Positions 51,798-60,192 of a DNA stretch of 64,000 nt are shown here, piece after piece. Position 1 is the first letter of the stretch, and each line of letters starts with the position of its first letter. This stretch comes from Collinsella aerofaciens (GTDB lineage Bacteria; Actinomycetota; Coriobacteriia; Coriobacteriales; Coriobacteriaceae): contig NZ_CAAKNY010000031.1 of NCBI RefSeq assembly GCF_901212495.1, forward strand, positions 11,250 to 75,249, written 5' to 3'. The translations under genes were made by a program, and so were the position numbers. The notes beneath the pieces were generated by a model, which worked only from the letters and a program-made list of their open reading frames with translations, was not told the origin of the DNA and did no database searches.

Positions 51798-53219
51798 CTA
51801 CTCTATCAGGTCGTTGTGGCGCTCGATAGCCTCTGCCACCGTGTGGCCCTCGTCCACAATAAGCGAACGGCGTTTAGGCGAGACAATACGCTGCGCGGGA
51901 TATACGCCGCGGTGGCCGCCGACGAGATAGCTAATAAACGAAACGATGACAAAGAAGCCCGCGGCCGTTCCATGGAACAGGTCGATGGCCATCATGCAGG
52001 TGGTGATGGGCACGTTGAGGCCGGCGCAGAACACACCGAGCATGCCGAGGGCCGCCACAAAGCTCGGGTCGAGCCCGGTGAGGCATCCGATCCATCCGCC
52101 GAGCGCCGCGCCGATGCCGAACAGGGGCGTGACCTCGCCGCCTTGGAAGCCGGCGCCCAGGGTGAGCGCCGTCACCGCGAGCTTGATGGCGGCGTCGGAA
52201 AGGGTCGTGTTACCGGCAAACCCGGCGCCCGAGAGCCAGGTGGCAAGGCCGGCATACTTCCAGGCGCCGAGCATTGCGTAGGCCGCGAGCACCACGAGCG
52301 CGCCCACGAGTGCGCGAACGAGGTAATTGGTGATAAAGCGACCGTACAGGCTCTTGACGGTTCGAACCGACCAGGCAAAGAGGCGTGCGGTGAGACCAAA
52401 GATAATGGCGCTGACAACAACGATGGCAACCGTCCGCAGCGTCATGTCGGGGACGCTGGCGATAACATTCGTCTCATACTCGGTACCTAGGGCGAGTGAT
52501 GTAAAGTAGCCGGTAAACGATGCGACCAGGCAGTAGATGCCCGCTGTGTAGTCGATCTTGCCGATAAAGCACATCTCCATGCCAAAAAAAGCTCCGGCAA
52601 GGGGCGAGCCGAATACGGCGCCAAAGGCCGACGAGATGCCGGCGAGCATGAGGTCGTGGTGGTCATGCTTTTTGAGGTGGGCGAGGTTCGAGATGTTGCT
52701 GGCGATGGTGCCGCCAATCTGCACCGCGGCTCCCTCGCGACCGGCCGATCCGCCCGTTAGGTGCGTGAGCGTGGAGCAGACGAAGGTGAGGACGGCCATG
52801 CGCATATGGATGAGGCGTGTGCCCAGGGCGGAGTCAATGACCAGGTTGTTGCCACGCTTGGCGGCGAGACCGTGGTTCTTGTAGACCCACGCGGTGGCCA
52901 TGCCCACGATGGGGAGCAGGGCGAACACCCACGCATGGTGCTCGCGATAATCGGTCGCGATATTCAGCGAGGCCAAAAACGCCCAAGCGGCAACGCCCAT
53001 GGCGAGTGAGACGATAACTACGAGCGCGAGCAGCTTGGCGCTTGCGAGCATGTTGCGGGCATTGCGGCGCGTGTCTGCAGCCAAGAGCTGCTCGGAGCGG
53101 GTTAGTTGATGCCTGCCTGCCGTGATGACGTCGTTCAGGGAGAAAAGACCGCCGTCGTCGAACGGTTGGGAATGATCCTGCGCCTCGTTTGCGCTTTCGG
53201 GTTTGTCGGTAAAAGCCAT
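51798..53219 (-). CDS. CLC-family anion/proton antiporter, possibly CLC-F (fluoride) type
   Basis: A 473-residue protein with a polar N-terminus of about 65 residues and a CLC membrane domain of about 18 helices or hairpins. The glutamate-gate motif is SAGREGAAVQIGG, followed by GSPLAGAFFGMEM, and the late filter motif is FQGGEVTPLFGIGA. The usual GSGIP serine loop appears as KRGNNLVID. That wording, and GGEVTPLF, resemble CLC-F fluoride exporters more than EriC chloride antiporters. No fluoride riboswitch is seen upstream. ATG 53219 has AAAGAGGAACGT before it, and a minus-strand TATAAT lies at 53249-53254. Confidence 0.82.
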   Translation of the reverse strand: MAFTDKPESANEAQDHSQPFDDGGLFSLNDVITAGRHQLTRSEQLLAADTRRNARNMLASAKLLALVVIVSLAMGVAAWAFLASLNIATDYREHHAWVFALLPIVGMATAWVYKNHGLAAKRGNNLVIDSALGTRLIHMRMAVLTFVCSTLTHLTGGSAGREGAAVQIGGTIASNISNLAHLKKHDHHDLMLAGISSAFGAVFGSPLAGAFFGMEMCFIGKIDYTAGIYCLVASFTGYFTSLALGTEYETNVIASVPDMTLRTVAIVVVSAIIFGLTARLFAWSVRTVKSLYGRFITNYLVRALVGALVVLAAYAMLGAWKYAGLATWLSGAGFAGNTTLSDAAIKLAVTALTLGAGFQGGEVTPLFGIGAALGGWIGCLTGLDPSFVAALGMLGVFCAGLNVPITTCMMAIDLFHGTAAGFFVIVSFISYLVGGHRGVYPAQRIVSPKRRSLIVDEGHTVAEAIERHNDLIE

Positions 53220-53429
53220 ACGTTCCTCTTTTAGGTTGCAACGCAAGCATTATAGAACGTGTCAAACGTGACAAATCGGCAGGTTGGTTTTGTTTCTGTT
53301 TCGCGGCTTGCGGCCGACAGATGTATTCGAGAACGTGGGTCGTGTCGCCGCCGTGCGGCGGGGGATTATACTGAGATAAACATAATGAATCGGCGCCCGT
53401 GATGTGCGCCGCGGATTAAAGAGGTACAT

Positions 53430-54692
53430 GTGGCAGAGGAACTCATGCGGCTGGAGGATGCCCAGGCGATTGTCCTTTCACAGATGCAAATGACGGAAGT
53501 TGTCGAGATTCCCGTATGGCAGGCCGCCGGCCTTCCCTTGGCCGATGACGCGGTGGCCGATATCGATATCTCGCCGTTTGCCAACAGCGCTATGGACGGA
53601 TACGCCGTGCGCTCGGCGGACTTGGCACAGGCATCTGGCGAGGCGCCGGTGACGCTCGACGTTATCGGACACGAGGCCGCGGGCCATGTGTTTAGGGGCA
53701 CCATCGGCGCGGGCGAGACGGTCCGCATCATGACAGGCGCGCCGGTACCCGGGGGCGCGGATGCCGTGGTGAAGTATGAGATCGTCGATGTGCTCGACGG
53801 CGACGGCAACGAGGACTCGCATGTGAGCTTCTCGGCGCCTGCTAAAGTGGGGGAGAACGTTCGCTCTGCCGCCGAGGAGGCCCATGCCGGCGACGTCGTG
53901 ATGCGCGCCGGCGAGGTTGTGGCCCCGGCAGGCGCCGGCCTGCTGGCGAGCGCCGGGTATGCGAGCGTGAAGGTGCATGCCGCCCCGCGCGTGGGCATTA
54001 TCTCGCTGGGGACGGAACTGGTCGCGCCGAGTGAGCTGCCGGCGCGCGGGCAGATTCGCGATTCCAACTCCTCGGCGTTAATGGCCGAGGCACTCGATGC
54101 CGGGGCAGATCCGGTGTTCTTTGGCATCGCTCCCGATGATGAGCAGGCGATTGCCGAGCTTGTGCATCGTGCCGTGCAGGAGTGCGATTTTGTCATTACG
54201 AGTGGTGGCGCCTCGGCGGGCGATTACGACTACGTGACGGCGCTCGTCCGGCGCGAGGGCGAGGTGCTGTTCGATCGCATCTCGATGCGTCCGGGCAAGG
54301 CCATCACGTTTGGCCTGCTCGGGGGTAAGCCCTACCTGGGGCTTTCAGGCAATCCGGCCGCGGCGTATGTAGGCTTTGAGATGCTTGCCCGCCCGGCGAT
54401 TCGCAAGATGCGCGGCTTTGCCGAGGGCGTGCGCCCCGTGCAGCAGGCGACGCTCACGCACGGCGTGAAAAAGCGACAGCATCGCCGTTTCTTCGATCGC
54501 GCCACGGTTTTGCGCGATCCCGAGACCGGTGAGTTGTTGGTGACCGAGGCCAAGACGCAGAATTCGGCGCTGCTCGGCACGATGCAGCGGGCCAACTGCC
54601 TGCTGCGTATTGACGAAGGACCGTGCGACCTTGCGGCGGGCGACGTCGTGGATGTCGTGCGTGTCGACCTGCCCGAGGGCACGGTGCTATAG
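53430..54692 (+). CDS. moeA: MoeA, molybdopterin molybdenumtransferase
   Basis: A 420-residue enzyme that inserts molybdate into adenylated molybdopterin. SPFANSAMDGYAVRSAD, IMTGAPVPGGADAVV, ISLGTELVAPSE and the MPT-binding TSGGASAGDYDYVTALV are intact. GTG 53430 is used; the nearby ATG 53428 is out of frame. AGAGG lies 6-7 bases upstream. It is the first gene of a molybdenum block (moeA, mog, modABC) and is divergent from the CLC gene. Confidence 0.94.
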   Translation: MAEELMRLEDAQAIVLSQMQMTEVVEIPVWQAAGLPLADDAVADIDISPFANSAMDGYAVRSADLAQASGEAPVTLDVIGHEAAGHVFRGTIGAGETVRIMTGAPVPGGADAVVKYEIVDVLDGDGNEDSHVSFSAPAKVGENVRSAAEEAHAGDVVMRAGEVVAPAGAGLLASAGYASVKVHAAPRVGIISLGTELVAPSELPARGQIRDSNSSALMAEALDAGADPVFFGIAPDDEQAIAELVHRAVQECDFVITSGGASAGDYDYVTALVRREGEVLFDRISMRPGKAITFGLLGGKPYLGLSGNPAAAYVGFEMLARPAIRKMRGFAEGVRPVQQATLTHGVKKRQHRRFFDRATVLRDPETGELLVTEAKTQNSALLGTMQRANCLLRIDEGPCDLAAGDVVDVVRVDLPEGTVL

Positions 54693-54702
54693 GAGGAATG
54701 CT

Positions 54703-55182
54703 ATGGAGTTGAAGATTTCGATCGTGACGTGCTCGGATACGCGTGATCTTGCCCAGGACGAGGCGGGTGCTGCGCTCGAGGAGCTCATCGTGGCGCAGGG
54801 CTGGACGGTCGCCTCACATGTGGTCGTGCGTGACGACGTCAGTGAGATCGGTGATGCTATTGTGGAAGCCGCCGATGAGTGCCACGCCAATGTCGTGCTC
54901 ACCTGCGGCGGTACGGGGCTTTCGATGCGCGATGTGACGCCCGAGGCGACGCGTGCCGTCTGCGACCGCGATGTGCCGGGTATTGCCGAGGCAATTCGTG
55001 CCTACTCCATGACCAAGACGCGCCGCGCCATGCTCTCGCGCGCCGTGTGCATGCAGCGTGGGCATACGCTTGTCATCAATTTTCCGGGATCCACGAAAGC
55101 GGCCCGCGAAAGCTGGGAGGCCGTGAGCGATCAGCTTGAGCATGCGGCCCAAATGATGGCGGGCGGCGGGCACGCCAAATAA
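54703..55182 (+). CDS. mog: MogA/MoaB family molybdopterin adenylyltransferase
   Basis: A 159-residue protein with the MoCF_biosynth fold. ISIVTCSDTRDLAQDEAG, VLTCGGTGLSMRDVTPEATR and INFPGSTKAARESW are characteristic. It adenylates molybdopterin before MoeA inserts the metal. ATG 54703 is 6 bases from AGGAGG (54691-54696), 10 bases after the moeA stop. MogA versus MoaB cannot be separated from sequence alone; the role is the same in either case. Confidence 0.92.
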   Translation: MELKISIVTCSDTRDLAQDEAGAALEELIVAQGWTVASHVVVRDDVSEIGDAIVEAADECHANVVLTCGGTGLSMRDVTPEATRAVCDRDVPGIAEAIRAYSMTKTRRAMLSRAVCMQRGHTLVINFPGSTKAARESWEAVSDQLEHAAQMMAGGGHAK

Positions 55183-55195
55183 GCGCACTACCTGC

Positions 55196-55229
55196 GGCGG
55201 AGTGACCTTATGGGCTGCTCCGCCTTTTT
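55196..55229 (+). terminator. Terminator after mog
   Basis: GGCGGAG (55196-55202) pairs with CTCCGCC (55218-55224), followed by TTTTT. It separates moeA-mog from modABC. Confidence 0.82.
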
Positions 55230-55269
55230 ATGCAGCGTCAGTGCAGGCCGTTTCGTGGTTATCGGTAAA

Positions 55270-55326
55270 AGAATAATCTCATGTGAGAGATATTAATCAC
55301 AAACATTATTCTCAGGTAAGTATAAT
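55270..55326 (+). promoter_or_regulatory. AT-rich modA promoter with inverted-repeat operator candidate
   Basis: AGAATAAT (55270-55277) and ATTATTCT (55305-55312) form an inverted repeat with a 27-base spacer, just upstream of TATAAT (55321-55326). The second half-site overlaps the space between -35 and -10. A repressor responding to molybdate is a reasonable guess; ModE boxes of known type are not evident. Confidence 0.45.
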
Positions 55327-55386
55327 CTAATAACAGAATAAAGCCCGCGGTGGGGTGCCCGGGCACAAGGTCCGAAAGGGTTGAAC

Positions 55387-56259
55387 ATGTTCAATATGGT
55401 TTCTCGCCGCGGATTCGTCTCGCTTTCTGCTGTCGCCGCTGCCGGCCTTGGCCTTACCGGCTGCTCCAGCAATAAGACGTCTGAGCCGGCCGGCTCCGAT
55501 GCCGGCTCCGCCAAGGCTTCGTCCAAGAAGGCTGTCGAACTGCAGGTCTTTGCTGCCAACTCGCTCGAGAAGGCTCTGCCCGCGGTTCAGGAGCTCTACA
55601 CCGAGCAGACCGGCACCACCTTTGCCGACACGCAGTTTAAGGCCTCCGGCGACCTCGTCGAGCAGATGCGTGCCGGCGCCACGGTCGATGTGCTCATTAC
55701 CGCTTCCAAGGGCACCATGGATGACGCTGAGACCGCCGAGCTCGTCGACACCGACACCCGTGAGGACATGTTCGTCAACGACCTCGTGATCATTCGCGCC
55801 GAGGGCTCCGACACCAAGATCGAGGCCATCGCCGACGTCGCGAATCTGGACGGCAAGATCGCCATCGGCGACGCTAAGACCGTCCCAGCCGGCAAGTACG
55901 CCAACCAGGCGCTGGCTTCCGTGGGCCTCTACACCGGCGCCGAGGGCGACGACGGCGAGTATGCTCCCCAGATCGCCGACAAGGTAGCGCTGGCCGACAA
56001 AGTTGGTACCGCTGCCGCCTATGTGTCCACGGGCGACTGCGTGGCCGGTTTTGTCTACAGCTCCGATATCTTCCGCTACGACGGCATCGAGGAGGCCTTC
56101 GTGTGCCCTGAGGATTCGCACAAGCCCATCGTGTACCCGGGTGCCGTTGCCGAGAGCTCCGAGCACGCCGACGAGGCCAAGGAGTTCATCGACTTCTGTC
56201 TGACCAACAAGAAGGCTCAGAAGATTTGGGCTAAGTACGGCTTCGAGCTTTCCGAGTAG
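55387..56259 (+). CDS. modA: ModA, molybdate-binding lipoprotein (Tat-type signal)
   Basis: A 290-residue substrate-binding protein. The signal sequence has a twin-arginine motif VSRRGFVSLS, a hydrophobic core AVAAAGLGL and a lipobox LTGC, so it is probably exported by Tat and lipidated. The mature part matches ModA: LQVFAANSLEKALPAVQELY, FADTQFKASGDLVEQM, IGDAKTVPAGKYANQAL and DCVAGFVYSSDIF. ATG 55387 follows GAAAGGG. It delivers molybdate (or tungstate) to ModBC. Confidence 0.92.
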   Translation: MFNMVSRRGFVSLSAVAAAGLGLTGCSSNKTSEPAGSDAGSAKASSKKAVELQVFAANSLEKALPAVQELYTEQTGTTFADTQFKASGDLVEQMRAGATVDVLITASKGTMDDAETAELVDTDTREDMFVNDLVIIRAEGSDTKIEAIADVANLDGKIAIGDAKTVPAGKYANQALASVGLYTGAEGDDGEYAPQIADKVALADKVGTAAAYVSTGDCVAGFVYSSDIFRYDGIEEAFVCPEDSHKPIVYPGAVAESSEHADEAKEFIDFCLTNKKAQKIWAKYGFELSE

Positions 56260-56327
56260 TGCGGCTTGGCGCGATAATTCCATCGTTTTGTGTTTTACTC
56301 CGTTCTTGTATTCGCTTGGAGCTTTTC

Positions 56328-57770
56328 GTGCTTAATCGATTCCGCATGCTTGTCGCCTGTGCCTTGACCTTCGCGCTTTGCTGGGTGCCGGGATTTGCGT
56401 TTGCTGGGGACGCTGAGGACGGGGCCCAGGTTGCTGCGACCGCTCATGGGCTTTCCTATGGGATTGAGGGTTTTGAGCGGTTGGCCAAGGGGACCGCTCG
56501 TGCCATGGAGGGCCAGCCTGAGGGCTACCGGTTTCCCATTGACGAGGACGTGGACCTTGTAGTGGCGCCTGCTGCCGATCGCGTTGTGGTGTGGATATCG
56601 CCCAAGGCGGTCGAGAAGTATGGATTGGATCCGCGGGACAACGAGTGCGTATCGGGTCTCAAGGCCCTCGTCTGTGAGCTCGACAGCGCAAACTGCATGG
56701 GAGGCGCGCAGCTAGGGGACATTGATCTTCCTTGGTATGTCACGACGGAAACAACGTTTGATGCCGGTGGGTATACCTATGGCTTTGACGAGCGCGGTGC
56801 GGATGGGGACCGCTATGTGGTGATTGCATCGGCCTCGGGTGATGCCAAGGGCGGCGCGCGTTGGCTTGATAGCGCTCAAATGGTAGAGGCATCGTCTGTC
56901 GTGTTGCGGGATGAGCAGGGGCCCTTGACCTCTCTGGCCTCCTTTTTGGACGACATCGACTATCGCCCGCTTTGGGTGTCCATTAAAACGAGCGGCCTTG
57001 CCCTGGTGATTGCCTTTGCGCTGGGCCTGTTCGCCGCGTGGAAGACTATGGGTACCTCGAGTCGCATCAAGGGCCTGCTCGATTCGGTCTTTACCATTCC
57101 CATGGTGCTGCCGCCCACGGTCAGCGGCTTTTTGCTGCTTATGTTGTTTGGCCGCTCGACCGGGGTCGGTCGGTGGCTCATCGCGCACGGCATCTCGATC
57201 GTCTTTACGTGGCCGGCGGCGGTGATCTCTGCCGTGGTGGTGTCGTTTCCCCTGGTCTACCGCACGGCACTCGGTGCTTTTGAGAGCCTTGACACACAGA
57301 TGCTCGATGCCGCGCGAACCCTAGGATGGTCCGAACGTCGCATCTTTGCCAAGCTCATGATGCCGCTCGGCTGGCCCTCGATTGCCGCCGGCACGGTGCT
57401 CGCCTTTGCCCGCGCGATGGGCGAGTTTGGCTGCACCCTGTTCTTTGCGGGCAACTACGCCGGTATTACGCAGACCATTCCCATCGCTATCTACTTTGAG
57501 TGGATGGGCGGCAACACGTCGGTGGCGCTCTTTTGGGTTGCTGTCGTGATCGTGTTTAGTTTCATAGTTATCCTGTTCATCAACATGTACACCGCTCATT
57601 CGCAAAAGTATCGCGAGCGGGGTCTTTCCCGTGCGGAGCGCAAACAGGCCAAAGATCGCGCCGGACAGGGCGATTCGCTCGACCCGGCGGGCGGCGATGC
57701 CTTGCGTATCGATCGCGAGGCGCTGACCGAGCTCATGCGCGACGATGCCGCATTGCAGGGAGGTCGATAG
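56328..57770 (+). CDS. modB: ModB molybdate permease with large N-terminal extracytoplasmic domain
   Basis: A 480-residue protein, about twice the normal ModB length of 220-230. It has a signal-like helix (LVACALTFALCWVPGFAFAG), an unrecognised extracytoplasmic domain of about 190 residues, then a standard ModB permease from about residue 215 with VFTIPMVLPPTVSGFLLLML. The EAA loop DAARTLGWSERRIFAKLMMP and ARAMGEFGCTLFFAGN follow. A charged C-terminal tail of about 55 residues ends the protein. GTG 56328 has TTGGAG upstream; GTG 56259 overlaps the modA stop and is less likely. It is followed by modC after 3 bases. Confidence 0.87.
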   Translation: MLNRFRMLVACALTFALCWVPGFAFAGDAEDGAQVAATAHGLSYGIEGFERLAKGTARAMEGQPEGYRFPIDEDVDLVVAPAADRVVVWISPKAVEKYGLDPRDNECVSGLKALVCELDSANCMGGAQLGDIDLPWYVTTETTFDAGGYTYGFDERGADGDRYVVIASASGDAKGGARWLDSAQMVEASSVVLRDEQGPLTSLASFLDDIDYRPLWVSIKTSGLALVIAFALGLFAAWKTMGTSSRIKGLLDSVFTIPMVLPPTVSGFLLLMLFGRSTGVGRWLIAHGISIVFTWPAAVISAVVVSFPLVYRTALGAFESLDTQMLDAARTLGWSERRIFAKLMMPLGWPSIAAGTVLAFARAMGEFGCTLFFAGNYAGITQTIPIAIYFEWMGGNTSVALFWVAVVIVFSFIVILFINMYTAHSQKYRERGLSRAERKQAKDRAGQGDSLDPAGGDALRIDREALTELMRDDAALQGGR

Positions 57771-57773
57771 GCC

Positions 57774-58844
57774 ATGTCGCTCGTTCTGGATATCAAAAAG
57801 CGCTATCCCGGGTTTATGCTCGATATGCAGCTCGATGCCGGCGAGGAGCGTGTGGCGCTGCTCGGCGCCTCGGGTTGTGGCAAGAGCTGTACGCTGCGCT
57901 GCATTGCCGGCGTGGAGGCGCCCGACGAGGGCAAGATCGTCGTCAACGGCGTGACCTTTTTTGACTCGGCGGCGGGCATCAACCTGTCGCCCCAGGAGCG
58001 AAAATGCGCCCTGCTGTTCCAAAACTATCAGCTGTTTCCCAACATGACGGTGGCCGATAACGTATGCGCCGGTGTACAGGACGTGGGCGACGCCGCCGCT
58101 CGCAAAAAGCTCGCCGAGCGCTATCTGGGCATTTTCGGTCTGGCCGATTTTGCCGACCGCTATCCCGCGCGACTCTCGGGAGGTCAGCAACAACGCGTGG
58201 CGCTGGCCCGCATGGTGGCGGCGCACCCGGGCATTTTTATGTTCGACGAGCCCATGAGCGCGCTCGACGCGTATCTCAAGAGCGCGCTCGAACAGAACAT
58301 GCTCGACCTGTTCGATGTGTGCAACCGCACCGTGCTCTATGTGAGCCACGACATCGACGAAGCGTGCCGCCTGTGCCAGCGCATCTGCGTGATGCACGAC
58401 GGGCATGTTGAGGAGATCGGCTCCGTCGAGGACGTGGTCCGCCGGCCGCAGACCTTGGCTGCGCTGCGCCTGACGGGCTGCAAGAATACGAGCCGCGCGC
58501 GCAAGATCGGGCCCCAGGAGGTCGAGGCCCTCGACTGGGGCATGACCTTTAACGTGGGTCGCGAGGTTCCCGATGATGTGGCGTACCTGGGCGTTCGCGC
58601 AAGCTACTTCCATGTTGACAATCGCGCTGAGCGGGGTCGCAACAGCTATGATTTGCACGTGGCCCGCGTGAGCGATTCGCGTTTTGAGCGCCTGGTGCTG
58701 CTGGATGTGCCGCGTGCCGATGCGCCCACGCGTCTGCAGTGGAAGGTCAACAAAGTGGGCATGCCTGTCGACGAGCTGCCACAAGCAGGCGAGACGCTGC
58801 GCATGCATTTTGATGCCAACAGGATCCATTTGGTCTGTCGATAG
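57774..58844 (+). CDS. modC: ModC, molybdate ABC transporter ATPase
   Basis: A 356-residue ABC ATPase. Walker A LLGASGCGKSCTLRCIAG, Q-loop FQNYQLFPNMTVADNV, signature [14 protein letters not shown], Walker B IFMFDEPMSALDA and H-loop VSHDIDEACRLC are intact. The C-terminal 100 residues form a single TOBE/Mop-like regulatory domain of unusual sequence (LGVRASYFHVDNRAERG). It energises ModB. The stop is followed 15 bases later by a decayed gene fragment. Confidence 0.92.
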   Translation: MSLVLDIKKRYPGFMLDMQLDAGEERVALLGASGCGKSCTLRCIAGVEAPDEGKIVVNGVTFFDSAAGINLSPQERKCALLFQNYQLFPNMTVADNVCAGVQDVGDAAARKKLAERYLGIFGLADFADRYPARLSGGQQQRVALARMVAAHPGIFMFDEPMSALDAYLKSALEQNMLDLFDVCNRTVLYVSHDIDEACRLCQRICVMHDGHVEEIGSVEDVVRRPQTLAALRLTGCKNTSRARKIGPQEVEALDWGMTFNVGREVPDDVAYLGVRASYFHVDNRAERGRNSYDLHVARVSDSRFERLVLLDVPRADAPTRLQWKVNKVGMPVDELPQAGETLRMHFDANRIHLVCR

Positions 58845-58858
58845 CGCCGGGTAATACC

Positions 58859-58984
58859 GTGGTTGGCATTGGTATCGACATAGTCTCGACGGCCGCGAAG
58901 GCCGCGGTGTTGAAAACGGATGGTATCACTGCGTGGACCTGCGTCATGCCGGCGGGCTGCTCGTCGGTCGATGCGGCCACATGA
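58859..58984 (+). pseudogene. Fragment resembling the N-terminus of a 2-hydroxyacyl-CoA dehydratase activase (BadF/BcrA-type ATPase)
   Basis: From GTG 58859 the frame reads VVGIGIDIVSTAAKAAVL, then TDGITAWTCVMPAGCSSVDA, and stops at TGA 58982. GIDxGSTxxKxxxL followed by a P-x-G-x-S-S-V-x-A-A pattern is the phosphate-binding start of the BadF/BadG/BcrA/BcrD (HgdC) family, normally about 260 residues. The first glycine of GST is replaced by Val, and only 41 codons remain. The frame after the TGA stays open to 59064 but loses family resemblance. It looks like a degraded gene between modC and selD. Confidence 0.5.
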
Positions 58985-59084
58985 GCCCAGGCGCTCATGT
59001 GGGGGTTGCGCCATACGCCGGCCTTTCCCGGCGCGGCCATGCGTATACTGGGAGGAACTGATTGACCGATGAGGGGAGGTATCG

Positions 59085-60134
59085 ATGGCTGACGATCAGA
59101 TGAAGCTCACGTCTATGACTGCCGCGAGCGGTTGAGCCGCTAAGTTGGCTCCTGGAGCCCTCGCCCAGGTCTTGGGCGACTTACCCAATGTGCATAACGA
59201 CAACCTGCTCGTGGGGTTCGATACCTCCGACGATGCGAGTGTCTTTCGCGTCGGCGAGAACCTGGGCCTCGTGCAGTCCATCGACTTCTTTCCACCGATG
59301 GTCGACGACCCGTTCCTGTTTGGCCAGATCGCGGCGGCAAACTCGCTGTCGGACATCTACGCCATGGGTGGACGACCGAGCCATGCTATGAACCTACTGT
59401 GCATTCCCAATTGCCTGGGCGTTGAGGTTGCCGGGCAGATTTTGGCGGGTGGCGCCGACAAGTGCGTCGAGGCCGGCTGCACCATCGCGGGCGGCCACAC
59501 TATCAACGACGACGAGCCCAAGTACGGCCTGTCCGTGAGCGGTTTTGTCGCACTCGACCGTATGCTCGCCAACAACGGCGCGCGCATGGACGATGTTCTG
59601 CTGCTGACCAAGGCGATCGGCTCGGGCATCATCACCACGGCCATTAAGGGCGAGCTCATCGAGCGGGACGAGGCCGCAGCTATGTTTGACTCGATGTGTG
59701 CCCTCAATGAGGCGCCGATTCGTCTGGCCGAGGGACTTGAGCTTCACGGCTGCACCGATGTCACGGGATATGGCCTGATCGGGCACGCGTGCGAGTTGGC
59801 CGAGGGATCGGGCGTGCAAGTTGAGCTTGCGTCGGGGGCGGTGCCGCTCTTTGACCAGGTAATCGACATGGCGCGCCTGGGCATTATCCCTGCCGGCGCC
59901 TACCGCAACCAGGATTTCTTTGGCCCGCGCGTGACGGCCGACGATGACCTGGAGCCGGGCATGCTCGACGCGCTGTACGATCCGCAGACGTCTGGTGGCC
60001 TGCTTATCGCGGCATCTGCTGCCGATGTGGAAGAGCTTGTGCGCCGTCTGCATGCCGAAGGACGTATCGCCGCCGTCGTCGGTCGCGTGTGCGAGCGGGT
60101 GCCAGGCGGTCCTGCCGTTCGCGTTGTGCGCTAA
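59085..60134 (+). CDS. selD: SelD, selenide water dikinase (selenophosphate synthetase), selenoprotein with Sec17
   Basis: A 349-residue enzyme making selenophosphate from selenide and ATP. The in-frame UGA at 59133-59135 is codon 17, exactly where E. coli SelD has catalytic Cys17, in the context TAASG-Sec-AAKLAPGAL. The downstream ATP-grasp-like AIRS fold is intact: VGFDTSDDASVFRV, QSIDFFPPMVDDPFLFGQIA (short parts), AMGGRPSHAMNLL and TGYGLIGHA. ATG 59085 follows GGGGAGG. Conventional gene calling would start at TTG 59145 and lose the active site. It heads the selD-yedF-DUF3343-csd unit. Confidence 0.95.
59133..59179 (+). promoter_or_regulatory. Bacterial SECIS element in selD
   Basis: Downstream of the UGA (59133-59135), TCGCCCA (59161-59167) pairs perfectly with TGGGCGA (59173-59179) and leaves the loop GGTCT. 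The E. coli fdhF SECIS has the same GGUCU in its apical loop, which contacts SelB. A smaller helix GGCT/AGCC (59147-59159) may stack below. The loop starts 32 bases after the UGA. Confidence 0.8.
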
Positions 60135-60192
60135 CTACACAATTATGTCACTGTTTGCCGTTCTAGAGCGGTTCTTTTGAAAGGATGTAGCT

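Noticed and set aside
53220..53429. Fluoride (crcB) riboswitch before the CLC gene
   Set aside because: The conserved GGNGATGG...CCGCC...TGATG core is not present on the minus strand.
55231..55386. Molybdenum cofactor riboswitch before modA
   Set aside because: Only a short GTGCCCGGGCAC palindrome and a TCCGAAAGG-like stretch occur; the multi-stem Moco RNA is missing and GAAAGGG is better explained as the ribosome site.
58747..59040. A 97-codon minus-strand frame overlapping the end of modC
   Set aside because: It has no ribosome site and runs antisense to both modC and the activase-like fragment.
58845..59084. tRNA-Sec gene upstream of selD
   Set aside because: No TCA anticodon arm, long variable arm or GGTTCGA-type T arm could be found; the region instead reads as an activase-like fragment.
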